Below the pieces are notes generated by a model. That model did not search any database. It was not told the origin of the DNA and worked only from the letters and a program-made list of their open reading frames with translations. A stretch of 64,000 bases of DNA from Anaerolineae bacterium (lineage in GTDB: Bacteria > Chloroflexota > Anaerolineae > Aggregatilineales > J027), in the NCBI GenBank assembly GCA_008933735.1, contig WBUL01000007.1:62001-126000 (forward strand). Direction: 5' to 3'. Of this stretch, positions 26,372 through 34,418 are shown piece by piece. Every line of letters begins with the position of its first letter. The first letter of the stretch is position 1. A program made the position numbers and the translations under genes.

Positions 26372-27511
26372 TTAGCGCCGCCGCGACCGGGAGGTCTGCG
26401 GCTGTTTGCGCCGCCGCCCAAACAAAAGATTCCTCACCCCGCCAAGAATTTCACCCAACAAGGGAATCTGCATGGCAAAGCCGACAACCGCCAGTGCCGT
26501 TCCCGCAGTGCTGGCCTGGGGCACAGTAATGGAGCCAAAAACAAAATTCACATCCACCTGAAGCGCCTGCCCCCAGATATTGCGAGCAGGGATCGTCTGC
26601 ACATTGGTGTTAGGTTTGGGCTGCCATTCCAGATTAATCACCAGATTGATCACAAACGACCCGGAATTACCCGGTGCATCCAGACTCCAGCGCCAGGTTC
26701 CTTCTTCACCCCGCCCCAACTGCTGGGTTTGTGGCGTCAGGGTTTCGACATCAAAATCCGGCGCGACGAGTCGGGCTGAATAACGAGCGTTATGGGTATC
26801 GTAAAAATCAGTAATCAGAATGGGGGTGGCGATGACCTGATTGTCCTTGATTTCGGCCACAGCTTCAACGCCGCCAGAAGGCAGCGCCTTGAGGGTCAGA
26901 ACCACCGTTCCGGAACCGCCGACCCGAAAGGAGCGCGGCCATTCCAGTTCTACGGTGCGCTGCTCATACCCTGCGATACCGCCTGCGCCACCCTGACCAG
27001 AGGTGTTGGGCGCGGCTACCGCCGATGAGACCGCGAGTGGAACCACCGCTACCTCAATTTTGTTATCAAGGACAACATTTTCTGCCAGCGATTGCTGAAC
27101 CACCTGAGACTCTTCCACCGATAGTTCAGGCTGCTGTTCTATCGTGATAGTCTGGGCCGCAGCCTGCACTTCTGCAACCTGGGCTTCAAATTCCTGCACG
27201 CTGGCATCTGTCCCCGCTGAGGAAAGCACTTCCAGCGCAGGGGCTTCCAATTCCGGCTGCGCGTTAATAATGTTAGTGGTGGAAGTTTCGCCATCGACCA
27301 CGACGGGCAAATCCGGCGGAACTTCCCGGCTAAAGTTGGTACCAAAAGAATTATCAGCGATTTCCTTGAGGGTGGTTGTCGCACCGCCCAGCTCACGCAC
27401 TTCCCGGTAAAAATTAAAAAACTCCGGCGCCTGCGCGACCCCGACCCCAACCAGACCGACAACGAGTAGGATCACCCCCAGCAGTCCGGCAATGAATCTG
27501 AAACATCCCAT
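26372..27511 (-). CDS. Bitopic surface protein with beta-sandwich-like ectodomain
   Basis: A 379-aa protein with an N-terminal membrane segment or signal (MGCFRFIAGLLGVILLVVGLVGVGVAQ) and a C-terminal hydrophobic segment (TALAVVGFAMQIPLLGEIL) followed by a basic tail (RRRKQPQTSRSRRR). Between them are an acidic Gln/Val/Glu-rich region (about residues 70-165) and a domain of about 150 residues with alternating strands (VELEWPRSFRVGGSGTVVLTLKAL, ARYSARLVAPDFDV, GTWRWSLDAPGNSGSFVINLVINLEWQPK) that looks Ig- or Big-like. It is probably displayed outside and held at both ends. Function unknown. It is divergent from the ECF sigma factor gene. Confidence 0.78.
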   Translation of the reverse strand: MGCFRFIAGLLGVILLVVGLVGVGVAQAPEFFNFYREVRELGGATTTLKEIADNSFGTNFSREVPPDLPVVVDGETSTTNIINAQPELEAPALEVLSSAGTDASVQEFEAQVAEVQAAAQTITIEQQPELSVEESQVVQQSLAENVVLDNKIEVAVVPLAVSSAVAAPNTSGQGGAGGIAGYEQRTVELEWPRSFRVGGSGTVVLTLKALPSGGVEAVAEIKDNQVIATPILITDFYDTHNARYSARLVAPDFDVETLTPQTQQLGRGEEGTWRWSLDAPGNSGSFVINLVINLEWQPKPNTNVQTIPARNIWGQALQVDVNFVFGSITVPQASTAGTALAVVGFAMQIPLLGEILGGVRNLLFGRRRKQPQTSRSRRR

Positions 27512-27637
27512 CTTATTTTTTCCCTCACTCGTTACGGTAACATCATCCCTATGATACGGGTTTCAGCCCTCAATTTCAAACCTTTTGCCCACGCTGGCAA
27601 TATATAGGGTGTGAGTGCTCATGTTTTGGAGGTTGGT

Positions 27638-28180
27638 GTGGATGAACTTGAGGCAATTCACCGATTGAAGCGCGGGGACATCAGTGGGCTCGCCCTGCTT
27701 GTCCGGCGCTACCAGGTACAGGCCGTCCGAACCGCTTATCTGATCACCCAGGAACGCGACCTGGCAGAAGATGTGGTGCAGACAGCCTTCATCCAGGTGT
27801 ATCGGCAAATTGACGGGTTTGACACAAAAAGACCCTTTGCGCCCTGGTTTATGCGGAGTGTGGTGAATGCGGCTGTACAGGCTGCCCGAAAACAGCACAG
27901 ACAGATTTCCCTGGACAGCAGCCCTTTTGAGGATGGGCTGCCCGACCCCGCCCCCAGCCCGGAATCGGCAGTGGAATCAGCGGAATTGGAGCAGGTTGTA
28001 TGGCAGGCATTACAAAAGCTGTCACCGGAACAGCGTGCCGCCGTTGTGCTGCGATACTATCTGGGCTTCAGCGAAAGCGAAATGTCCGATGAGTTGGACT
28101 GTGCGCCCGGTACGGTCAAATGGCGTTTGCACAGTGCCCGCAAACAGCTTCGCATCCTGTTAGGGACGCAGGAGGAATAG
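27638..28180 (+). CDS. ECF-type RNA polymerase sigma factor
   Basis: A sigma-70 family extracytoplasmic-function sigma factor of 180 aa. I choose GTG 27638, which has GGAGG 5 bases upstream, over the upstream GTG 27611. Region 2 is seen in GLALLVRRYQVQAVRTAYLITQERDLAEDVVQTAFIQVYRQI (about residues 15-56; joined), and region 4 in LQKLSPEQRAAVVLRYYLGFSESEMSDELDCAPGTVKWRLHSARKQL (about 128-174; joined), which contains the helix-turn-helix for the -35 element. A Pro/Ser-rich linker separates them. The next gene, 3 bases on, encodes a membrane protein with a cytoplasmic N-terminus and is likely its anti-sigma factor or a co-regulated sensor. Confidence 0.93.
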   Translation: MDELEAIHRLKRGDISGLALLVRRYQVQAVRTAYLITQERDLAEDVVQTAFIQVYRQIDGFDTKRPFAPWFMRSVVNAAVQAARKQHRQISLDSSPFEDGLPDPAPSPESAVESAELEQVVWQALQKLSPEQRAAVVLRYYLGFSESEMSDELDCAPGTVKWRLHSARKQLRILLGTQEE

Positions 28181-28183
28181 TTC

Positions 28184-29458
28184 ATGAACAACAAACATCT
28201 GACCGACATTTTGAAATCACTGACTGAAAAGGAGATACCAGACGACATGGACTTATGGCCTGTCATTCAAGAACAGTTACAGCATCCACCGCGCCGCAGG
28301 ATGCGTCGTTTCCAGCGGCTTATCGTGGTCGCAGCCGTCCTCGGAACACTGCTCATCAGCGCTGCTGCCTACGGGTTTTACCAACAGCAGACTGGCCCGG
28401 ATGACCCAGGATTGGATGAGGTCAAGCACAGCAACCTGATCACCCCGCTCGGTTTGAGTCAGACGATCAATGGGTTTACGGTCACGCTCGATTGGGCCTA
28501 TGCCGACGCCCACCGCATCGCCATTGCCTATACCCTGGGAAGTGAAGCGAGCACGGATATGTACGGCATTTTCACGATGGAGCACCTGACAGATGACCAG
28601 GGAAACCTCTTCCCCAGCACGTTTGGAGGTGTAGTGTCAGACAACAATCTGCAAAAAGCCAATGCCAATTTCGATGCCAGTTCCCTCAGCGGCGCACCGG
28701 ACAGTTTAAATCTGACCCTGACTGTTGACATTCAGCGGCAGACCAATCTGCCTCCTCTCCCTACCCCAGACCCGAATGTAACCCCTGATGGCTCAGGGGG
28801 TGGATTCGGAGGGGGAGGCGGCGGCAGTGGTGAAGGGTTTGTTCCCTATATCCCTGAGGACGCTTCTTCTTTCCAGGTAGGGAATATCCCGATGGGAGAA
28901 GCCGTAGAGTTCGAGACTCAGGCAACGCTGAGCTTTGAGTTCACCATCCCATTCATTCCGGCAGTCGTCGTGGAACCAGGAGAAACCATCACGACCCATG
29001 ATCTGGCGGTGACGCTCGAAAAAATCGCTGTCGCACCCTCCATGACCAAAGCCGTAGTTTGCCACCCTCTGCCCGACGAGCAGTCCTGGTCACCATTTGT
29101 GCGCCTCAATACAGGCAGTATTCAGCTTGAAGCTGCCGCCAGCACACCCCTTGGAGGCGGGTGTTGGGAAATGACTTTTCTTGCACCCTATGACCGCCAG
29201 CCTGCGACCTGGACATTCACGGTAGAACGACTGCAAACACCGCCTGTTTTCACCGCTGACCAGCTAGAAGCCGCCTTCGCCGAATACGGCGTGACCGTTG
29301 AGGTACAGGGCGAAGGCTCACAGGGCGGCTATAATTTTAGTGGTTCTTCGCAGACTATTCCCGAAGGCATCGACATTAACCAGCTCTGGCGGCAGGTTGA
29401 AGACCGTTTCCGTCAGATCACCAGCGGCCCCTGGGAATTTACCATCGAAATTCCGTAA
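28184..29458 (+). CDS. DUF4179-like membrane protein, probable anti-sigma factor or sensor
   Basis: A 424-aa single-pass protein directly after the ECF gene. Residues 1-43 are a cytoplasmic helix-rich part (LTDILKSLTEKEIPDDMDLW) of the size that binds sigma factors. A membrane segment follows (about 46-66, LIVVAAVLGTLLISAAAYGFY), then a large outside domain. That domain begins like DUF4179 (LGLSQTINGFTVTLDWAYADAHRIAIAYTL, about 88-117; joined), has a glycine-rich linker (GGGFGGGGGGSGEG) and ends in a second beta-rich part with two cysteines (VVCHPLP, GGGCWEM). No zinc-binding ZAS motif (HxxxCxxC) is seen, so it is not a classic zinc anti-sigma factor. A strong terminator follows. Confidence 0.85.
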   Translation: MNNKHLTDILKSLTEKEIPDDMDLWPVIQEQLQHPPRRRMRRFQRLIVVAAVLGTLLISAAAYGFYQQQTGPDDPGLDEVKHSNLITPLGLSQTINGFTVTLDWAYADAHRIAIAYTLGSEASTDMYGIFTMEHLTDDQGNLFPSTFGGVVSDNNLQKANANFDASSLSGAPDSLNLTLTVDIQRQTNLPPLPTPDPNVTPDGSGGGFGGGGGGSGEGFVPYIPEDASSFQVGNIPMGEAVEFETQATLSFEFTIPFIPAVVVEPGETITTHDLAVTLEKIAVAPSMTKAVVCHPLPDEQSWSPFVRLNTGSIQLEAAASTPLGGGCWEMTFLAPYDRQPATWTFTVERLQTPPVFTADQLEAAFAEYGVTVEVQGEGSQGGYNFSGSSQTIPEGIDINQLWRQVEDRFRQITSGPWEFTIEIP

Positions 29459-29466
29459 TGTTTCTC

Positions 29467-29500
29467 AAGCCCCTCTCATCGTTGAGGGGCTTTTTTTCTT
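29467..29500 (+). terminator. Rho-independent terminator of the ECF/DUF4179 operon
   Basis: AAGCCCCTC/GAGGGGCTT forms a 9-bp stem with an 8-nt loop and a run of seven T's. The T run is on the plus strand only, so it serves the ECF operon more than the convergent PCW operon. Confidence 0.92.
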
Positions 29501-30111
29501 TACTGCCGCAGCCGGTAATACTCTGCGCTGCCAAAGCCGTGCCAGCGCGGAGTCCCTAGCGGCACCACCGGGTCTTCGTTCTCTTTGGGCGGCTGGCGCA
29601 TTTCAATCGCTCGAATCGGCATATCCGGGGTGATGCGGAACGAGCCGTCCGGCTGCACAGCATTTACCAGAATCCCACCTTCCTGCCAGTAGACGTAGGC
29701 TTCCGTTACCACGCGGCGGGGGCCCCGTCCGCCGAGGGTGCTGGCCGATGAAGCGAGGAATGCATACTGCGGCTCGCCATATACCAGGATCGCATCGCCC
29801 AGACGAAGCTGCCGCGTTGGGGTAACGTTCAGACGAAATCCTGCCAGAATCTGCCCGCCATAATTCCATGTCCGCCCGCTAAACATCCATGCTCCGTCCC
29901 GATTCGCCAGTGCCAGCCGCTCCTCAAAAATGAGAATCGCTTCTTCACCAGGACGAACACCATACCAGCACGGTAGTACACAATCGCCGGGGTCAAGATA
30001 ATTCGGTGGAATCGGTGTCAGCGCCCCCATGAAGCGGGCGCTGTAGACTGCGCTCAGGCTGCATCCATACGCGGCGATAAATCCCATCAAAATCAGCACA
30101 AAACCACGCAT
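29500..30111 (-). CDS. PCW-motif secreted protein, copy 1 (unknown family)
   Basis: A 203-aa protein of a tandem four-member family. Its ATG at 30111 overlaps the stop of copy 2 (TAATG), so it is translationally coupled; the ORF-track start is 48 bases too early. An N-terminal membrane or signal segment (MRGFVLILMGFIAAYGC) is followed by LDPGDCVLPCWYGVRPGEE (about residues 38-56), the family hallmark with two cysteines, and LRLGDAILVYGEPQY (about 103-117). The last 60 residues are specific to this copy. The cysteine after the signal (YGCSLS) could make it a lipoprotein, though the lipobox is poor. It is the last gene of a six-gene operon. No known domain was recognised. Confidence 0.78.
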   Translation of the reverse strand: MRGFVLILMGFIAAYGCSLSAVYSARFMGALTPIPPNYLDPGDCVLPCWYGVRPGEEAILIFEERLALANRDGAWMFSGRTWNYGGQILAGFRLNVTPTRQLRLGDAILVYGEPQYAFLASSASTLGGRGPRRVVTEAYVYWQEGGILVNAVQPDGSFRITPDMPIRAIEMRQPPKENEDPVVPLGTPRWHGFGSAEYYRLRQ

Positions 30112-30686
30112 TATTTCTCTCCAAACGGCTGCGCGGCTGTATACACACAGCCCTGCCACGCCACCGCATTAAAAGGCCGCGCGAAGTTTCCGTAGCGAAT
30201 CGACTCAATGGGTGATTCCACACTCAAACGTTTCGTGACAGGCACAAACAGGGTGATTTGTTCCTCTTCATAATAGAGTTGCAGCACTTTTTCCGTCCCA
30301 ACCTGACGCGCATCAATTGAAAATTGCAGGGTCTGATAATCTGGCTCGCCCAACGCCAGCAAAAAATCACCCAACCGAATTCCTGATGGCCGGATGAACA
30401 AATCACCGTTCTCTGGATGAAGCAAAATGATATGCTCATGCGCCATCAGCCAGGTATTTTTTGCGATTTCCTGGACACCTGAAAGCTGGCTGACCGCGCC
30501 ATGAACCTCCATGATGCTGGATTTTCCAGGACGAATCCCTGACCAGCAGGGTGAAACACAGCCCTCATCTGGCAGCACTGCCGCTAGGTAACTTGCCATG
30601 TACTCGTCCGCCCTATCACGCTGCACGAGCCATCCGGCAAAAACCGCCCCCCAGATGACCATCAGCCACAGTAAAAAACGCAACAC
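30111..30686 (-). CDS. PCW-motif membrane-anchored protein, copy 2
   Basis: A 191-aa family member with an N-terminal membrane anchor (MLRFLLWLMVIWGAVFAGWLV). The hallmark reads LPDEGCVSPCWSGIRPGKSS (about residues 38-57), followed by a helix and strands, then IRLGDFLLALGEPDYQTLQF (about 103-122) and VLQLYYEEEQITLFVPV (about 132-148). A third cysteine (WQGCVY) lies near the end. The two hallmark cysteines four residues apart could form a disulphide or bind a ligand outside the cell. It is placed between copies 3 and 1; the gap from copy 3 is 32 bases. Function unknown. Confidence 0.78.
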   Translation of the reverse strand: MLRFLLWLMVIWGAVFAGWLVQRDRADEYMASYLAAVLPDEGCVSPCWSGIRPGKSSIMEVHGAVSQLSGVQEIAKNTWLMAHEHIILLHPENGDLFIRPSGIRLGDFLLALGEPDYQTLQFSIDARQVGTEKVLQLYYEEEQITLFVPVTKRLSVESPIESIRYGNFARPFNAVAWQGCVYTAAQPFGEK

Positions 30687-30718
30687 TCAGGGTTCTCCAG
30701 TAAAAAAGCGTCGGGCTG

Positions 30719-31291
30719 TCACCGCCCATAGAGAGACAGCCAGGTAAAACCCTGCCACATGGCACAGGTCTTGGGGGTGCTGGGATGATAATACATAAAA
30801 CGAACCGGGGTGGCAGGATGCAGGCGAGCCCCGTGAAGGATGGGATCAGTGAAAATCTCCAGCCGATCCTCTTCGTAGAAAAAAATCAGGCGGGTTTCGA
30901 CCCCGGTTGCCAGCCGCACACAGTCAGGATTACCCAACCTTGCAAACAACTCTCCCAAAGTCACCTGTCCGGATATATCGAGCATCACCTGTGTGACGAT
31001 CCGTGAACGGGTGCTGATAATCACGTAGGAGGTATAAAACCGCTGTCCATCCGGGGAAAACTCCTTGCTGCCAGCCCCGTCACGGGCATTTGGGAGGGTG
31101 CTCAACAGGGTATGTACATGCTCATCCTTCGTATTAACCTGAATCCCATACCAGCAGGGGGCCAGACAGGAGTCATCCGGCAGCAAAATCTGTATGTCCC
31201 GCGGAGCAGATGTCTTTGTCATCAGCGCTGCGCCACACAAGAAAAGCACCATGATAAACAGGCCTACCGTCAGCACCCCAAAGCGTACCAT
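30719..31291 (-). CDS. PCW-motif membrane-anchored protein, copy 3
   Basis: A 190-aa family member with an N-terminal hydrophobic segment (MVRFGVLTVGLFIMVLFLCGAALM). The hallmark reads LLPDDSCLAPCWYGIQVNTK (about residues 34-53), followed by VTLGELFARLGNPDCVRLA (about 111-129) and RLIFFYEEDRLEIF. Compared with the other copies the PG after GI(R) is missing, and the EPDY of LGEPDY reads NPDC. A fourth and fifth cysteine (NPDC, TCAMWQG) give more possible disulphides. Its start directly follows the stop of copy 4 with no spacing, so coupling is likely. Function unknown. Confidence 0.78.
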   Translation of the reverse strand: MVRFGVLTVGLFIMVLFLCGAALMTKTSAPRDIQILLPDDSCLAPCWYGIQVNTKDEHVHTLLSTLPNARDGAGSKEFSPDGQRFYTSYVIISTRSRIVTQVMLDISGQVTLGELFARLGNPDCVRLATGVETRLIFFYEEDRLEIFTDPILHGARLHPATPVRFMYYHPSTPKTCAMWQGFTWLSLYGR

Positions 31292-31858
31292 TTATTCCAC
31301 CACCGGCGGATACTTCGCCAGCCAGATCGCACCCAGCCACTCCCATGAATAAAAAGGCTGTGCATAATAATTGTCAGGATATTCAAACGCGGCAAGCGGC
31401 ATTTCTACAGATACACGCCCCTGTGATGATACCGACACCAGCACAATCACCTGCTGTTTTTCATAGTACAGGGAAATCAGTTTTTCTTTTGCGCCCGTGT
31501 TCAAATTCACAGCGGCCTGCTGCGTCTGATAATCGGGTTCTCCCATCGCTGCCAGAATATCGCCCAGCCGGACATGCGGTGCCAGCAGGGTTAAACTGCT
31601 CAGAAACCAGGCAATGTATACCTCATCTTCATAGGTAAACCTCCAGGCGTAGTCCTGAATCGGCTGCGCGTCAGGAAGCTGGTTCAAGATCACGGTTCCT
31701 TCTTCTTTGGATGTCACAACAGAACGAATCCCTCGCCAGCACGGAGCAGTACAGGTGTCATCCGGCAGCAAAACAGCAACCGCAGGCGGTGTTCCAGCCC
31801 GTAAACCGGCTTCCCTTGCTGTCATCACCCCTGCACCAACCATCCCGACCAGCACCAT
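31292..31858 (-). CDS. PCW-motif membrane-anchored protein, copy 4
   Basis: A 188-aa family member. ATG 31858 is chosen because AGAGGAG, embedded in the last codons of the preceding gene, lies 11 bases upstream; the GTG at 31897 would start inside that gene. An N-terminal anchor (MVLVGMVGAGVMTAREAG) is followed by the hallmark LLPDDTCTAPCWRGIRSV (about residues 29-46), VRLGDILAAMGEPDYQTQQ (about 105-123) and KLISLYYEKQQVIVLVSV. It is most like copy 2, suggesting recent duplication of these two. It lies 8 bases after the large secreted protein gene 31867-33054, within one operon. Function unknown. Confidence 0.78.
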   Translation of the reverse strand: MVLVGMVGAGVMTAREAGLRAGTPPAVAVLLPDDTCTAPCWRGIRSVVTSKEEGTVILNQLPDAQPIQDYAWRFTYEDEVYIAWFLSSLTLLAPHVRLGDILAAMGEPDYQTQQAAVNLNTGAKEKLISLYYEKQQVIVLVSVSSQGRVSVEMPLAAFEYPDNYYAQPFYSWEWLGAIWLAKYPPVVE

Positions 31859-31866
31859 CAGCCAGA

Positions 31867-33054
31867 TTACTCCTCTAATTGGAACATCGCTCCCCACACA
31901 TTATCAAACACCAGCGTTTTGTCATTCACCCGAATGCGTGTGAGAAAATCCAGCCAGACCTGGTCATAAGTATCATCGGCGGCTTCATAGCGCACCCACA
32001 GCAGTCCTCCGTTAAACGGCAGTTCAGCGACGATTAACGCTCCAGAACTTTCCTCCGTTTCGATCTTCCCTGCCGCCGCCAGCAGCGTGTCCCAGGAAAA
32101 CAACACGGTCTTGCTGATTTCCTCCTGCTGATTCAGCAAATCCAGGACACTCACGTAATTCGCTGGCAGCAGCGAGACACGCATGGAAATCGTCGCCGAT
32201 CCATCTGGTGTCTGTGCGGTGACCACCAGTACATCCTCGTCTTCCAGAACAACCCAATCTGGTGGCGCGGAGGTCGTAATACCATTTTGAATGAATCGCA
32301 GCCCCATCGGTTCGCCCACTTCAACCGGATCAAAGGTCAGCGCCCCGGCAGGCAGCGTAGTCCCTGCCTCAAATCGCTCCACCAAGCTGTCCGCAGGTTC
32401 AAAGCTGACTAACAGTTGGGCAATGTTCTCCTCAAATTCGAGCGGCTGCTCGTTCAGTTTGAGGGTTCCCAGCAGCATATTTCCCATCGCCAGCAAGTCA
32501 ATCCAGTTTTCCGCTGGGGCTTCAAAAAGAATGATGGCAAGTTCATCCCCTTCTACCAAGGTCGCAAACGACAGCGACAGCACATGCTCATATTGTTCAA
32601 AACGAGGATTCGTATTTTGTTCGATATACAGCATCAACGCCGCTCGCTGGCTGCCATCCCGCAGTGCGACCGGGTCGGCGTAAGCGCCTTCCTGTTTCAA
32701 GCCCCTGAAGGAGGCATATTTTTCGTAATAGTCCAGTGCCGGATTCAGCGCTTCGGTATCAAACTGGATTTCCAACTGGTCAGCGGGACGCAGAATCATT
32801 TGTATCTGAATGGGTGTTTCACCCGGCTGTAATTCAGAAATATTTGTCATGATGCCGTATGGGGTGGGTGACTCCGTCACAGACTGCTCCCAGCCTTCTG
32901 GCACCCCCAGGCTAAATTCAGTGCTGCCGCTGCGAAGGATCATTTCGCCCGCGATGGGAGGAATCTCCATTTGGGCCAGCACAGCCGAGGGCAAAAGCCA
33001 GAGGACAATGAACAGGGCAGCCACCCTATAGCCTTTTCTGAAAGGATCATTCAT
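31867..33054 (-). CDS. Large secreted protein with two P..W beta domains
   Basis: A 395-aa exported protein; TAAGGAG lies 9 bases before ATG 33054, and the signal peptide is MNDPFRKGYRVAALFIVLWLLPSAVLAQ. Two halves begin alike: STEFSLGVPEGWEQSVTES (about residues 44-62) and LRFIQNGITTSAPPDWVVLEDEDVLVV (about 245-271; joined). Both look like compact beta domains of the PsbP/Mog1-like style, with IQIQMILRPAD and ATISMRVSLLPAN as matching strand pairs. No enzyme motif is seen. It stands second in the operon, 13 bases after the similar gene 33068-34321 and 8 before the first PCW gene, so the six proteins probably act together at the cell surface. Confidence 0.8.
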   Translation of the reverse strand: MNDPFRKGYRVAALFIVLWLLPSAVLAQMEIPPIAGEMILRSGSTEFSLGVPEGWEQSVTESPTPYGIMTNISELQPGETPIQIQMILRPADQLEIQFDTEALNPALDYYEKYASFRGLKQEGAYADPVALRDGSQRAALMLYIEQNTNPRFEQYEHVLSLSFATLVEGDELAIILFEAPAENWIDLLAMGNMLLGTLKLNEQPLEFEENIAQLLVSFEPADSLVERFEAGTTLPAGALTFDPVEVGEPMGLRFIQNGITTSAPPDWVVLEDEDVLVVTAQTPDGSATISMRVSLLPANYVSVLDLLNQQEEISKTVLFSWDTLLAAAGKIETEESSGALIVAELPFNGGLLWVRYEAADDTYDQVWLDFLTRIRVNDKTLVFDNVWGAMFQLEE

Positions 33055-33067
33055 ACTCTAATTCTCC

Positions 33068-34321
33068 TTATGGCATAACAATCTGCTCTAATGCTTGCAG
33101 CAGAGGCTCGACAGGCAGCACGCTGCCATTCACCACCGTTGAACTCAGAACCGTTTGCCAGAGCGCCAGCGCAGAAGCCCATTCATTCTGGGGGGCGTAC
33201 AGCGTGACCATGAGCAAACCGCCCTCTATTTCAACGAGAATCACCTGCTGAAGCGTTCCCCCAGAATGAGCCGCATATTCCGCTGGATACCGTACTCCTA
33301 CGACTCGTGCGGGCGCACTGCCCCATGCAAAATCGACCCATGTGCCTACATTGATTTGCTCATAAGTATTGGTCTGCAAAAATGTGCTGTAAGCAGCAAC
33401 AGGGTCGGACGGCAGGTCAGCCTGCTGAAGCTGTGTCAGAATCCGTGCTTCGGAAATCAAACTCACCTGAATCAATGAACCACGCAAAGGCTCACCTTCT
33501 TCGATACCGCGCCAATCGTCTTCATAAAAGAATGTGGTCGGGAAATCGGGGTTGTCGGTCATATTGCGGCGAAACCAGTTCGGCGGTGCGGCAATTCGCA
33601 CCTCGGCCCCGCCGCTTATTTTCAGAGCCGCCACGACCGGTCCGGTCAGGCTGTAAGGGTCACTCACTCGGTTTAAAGCAACACGTGGCCCTGCCGGGTC
33701 AAGCGACTCACCGTTCACGGTCAGGCTGGCTCGAACAGCGGCAAACTGGTCTAAAACCATGGGGCGCGGCGGTTCCTGGGGCAGCAGCGTCGTTTCAAAC
33801 TGCATCAGCAGCAGTGCCTCTAATTCGATTTCCACCCCGATCCATTGAACATAGCGGCTGAGCGGGTCATCCTGGTGATACACCACAAACAGCGCTGCCG
33901 GGTAAGCGTCCCAGCGGAAGCGGTAAACCTCACTCATCAGTGCCGGGTCGTAGTCTTCCGTATAGGGCAGGATCGCTTTCAGCCCTTCCATGAGCGCCCC
34001 AATGCGGTCATCTTCCGGCAAATTTCCATACAAAAACGCGGCGGGTTCATCAAGGCGTGCCCGCACCTTCTGAAAATCCGCGCCGCCCACATAGGCTGAC
34101 ACAGCCGACTGCGCTTCGGCCTGGCGCGGGGAAAGGGGAACCTGAATTGTCCAGGTATCCGGCACCACAAAAGCGACAGTCAGGTTATCTTTTGAGACGG
34201 TAAGAGATTCTTGCATGGCCGCTGCACGAGCCGTCAGGTTGAACCCGCTCATCAGAACTGCAAGACATATCATGATAAGGACAAATCGCGGCATTTGAAG
34301 TCTCATACGTTCATTCACCAT
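33068..34321 (-). CDS. Large secreted protein, paralogue of 31867-33054
   Basis: A 417-aa exported protein and first gene of the PCW operon. The start is uncertain: I take ATG 34321 (MVNERMRLQMPRFVLIMICL), with 34306 or 34294 also possible; the signal peptide ends near TARAAAMQ. The mature part again has two beta domains, one beginning with NLTVAFVVPDTWTIQVPLS (about residues 45-63) and one near GAEVRIAAPPNWFRRNM (about 238-254), matching the P..W pattern of its neighbour. The C-terminal part ends in LLMVTLYAPQNEWASALALWQTVLSS, like the LAIILFEAPAENWIDLLAMGNMLL stretch in the neighbour (quoted in part). Function unknown. Confidence 0.8.
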   Translation of the reverse strand: MVNERMRLQMPRFVLIMICLAVLMSGFNLTARAAAMQESLTVSKDNLTVAFVVPDTWTIQVPLSPRQAEAQSAVSAYVGGADFQKVRARLDEPAAFLYGNLPEDDRIGALMEGLKAILPYTEDYDPALMSEVYRFRWDAYPAALFVVYHQDDPLSRYVQWIGVEIELEALLLMQFETTLLPQEPPRPMVLDQFAAVRASLTVNGESLDPAGPRVALNRVSDPYSLTGPVVAALKISGGAEVRIAAPPNWFRRNMTDNPDFPTTFFYEDDWRGIEEGEPLRGSLIQVSLISEARILTQLQQADLPSDPVAAYSTFLQTNTYEQINVGTWVDFAWGSAPARVVGVRYPAEYAAHSGGTLQQVILVEIEGGLLMVTLYAPQNEWASALALWQTVLSSTVVNGSVLPVEPLLQALEQIVMP

Positions 34322-34418
34322 ACGAATCTTAGGCGGATTGCTGATGTTAATCAATCCTGCTCAACAAAAGCCCAACATTTGGAGTAGAATCACAAACAGT
34401 TTCAAGGGGAAACTCCTT

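Noticed and set aside
28800-28840. Glycine-rich low-complexity repeat as a possible mobile or phase-variable repeat
   Set aside because: The GGA/GGC codons only encode a flexible Gly linker in the DUF4179-like protein; no perfect tandem unit is present.
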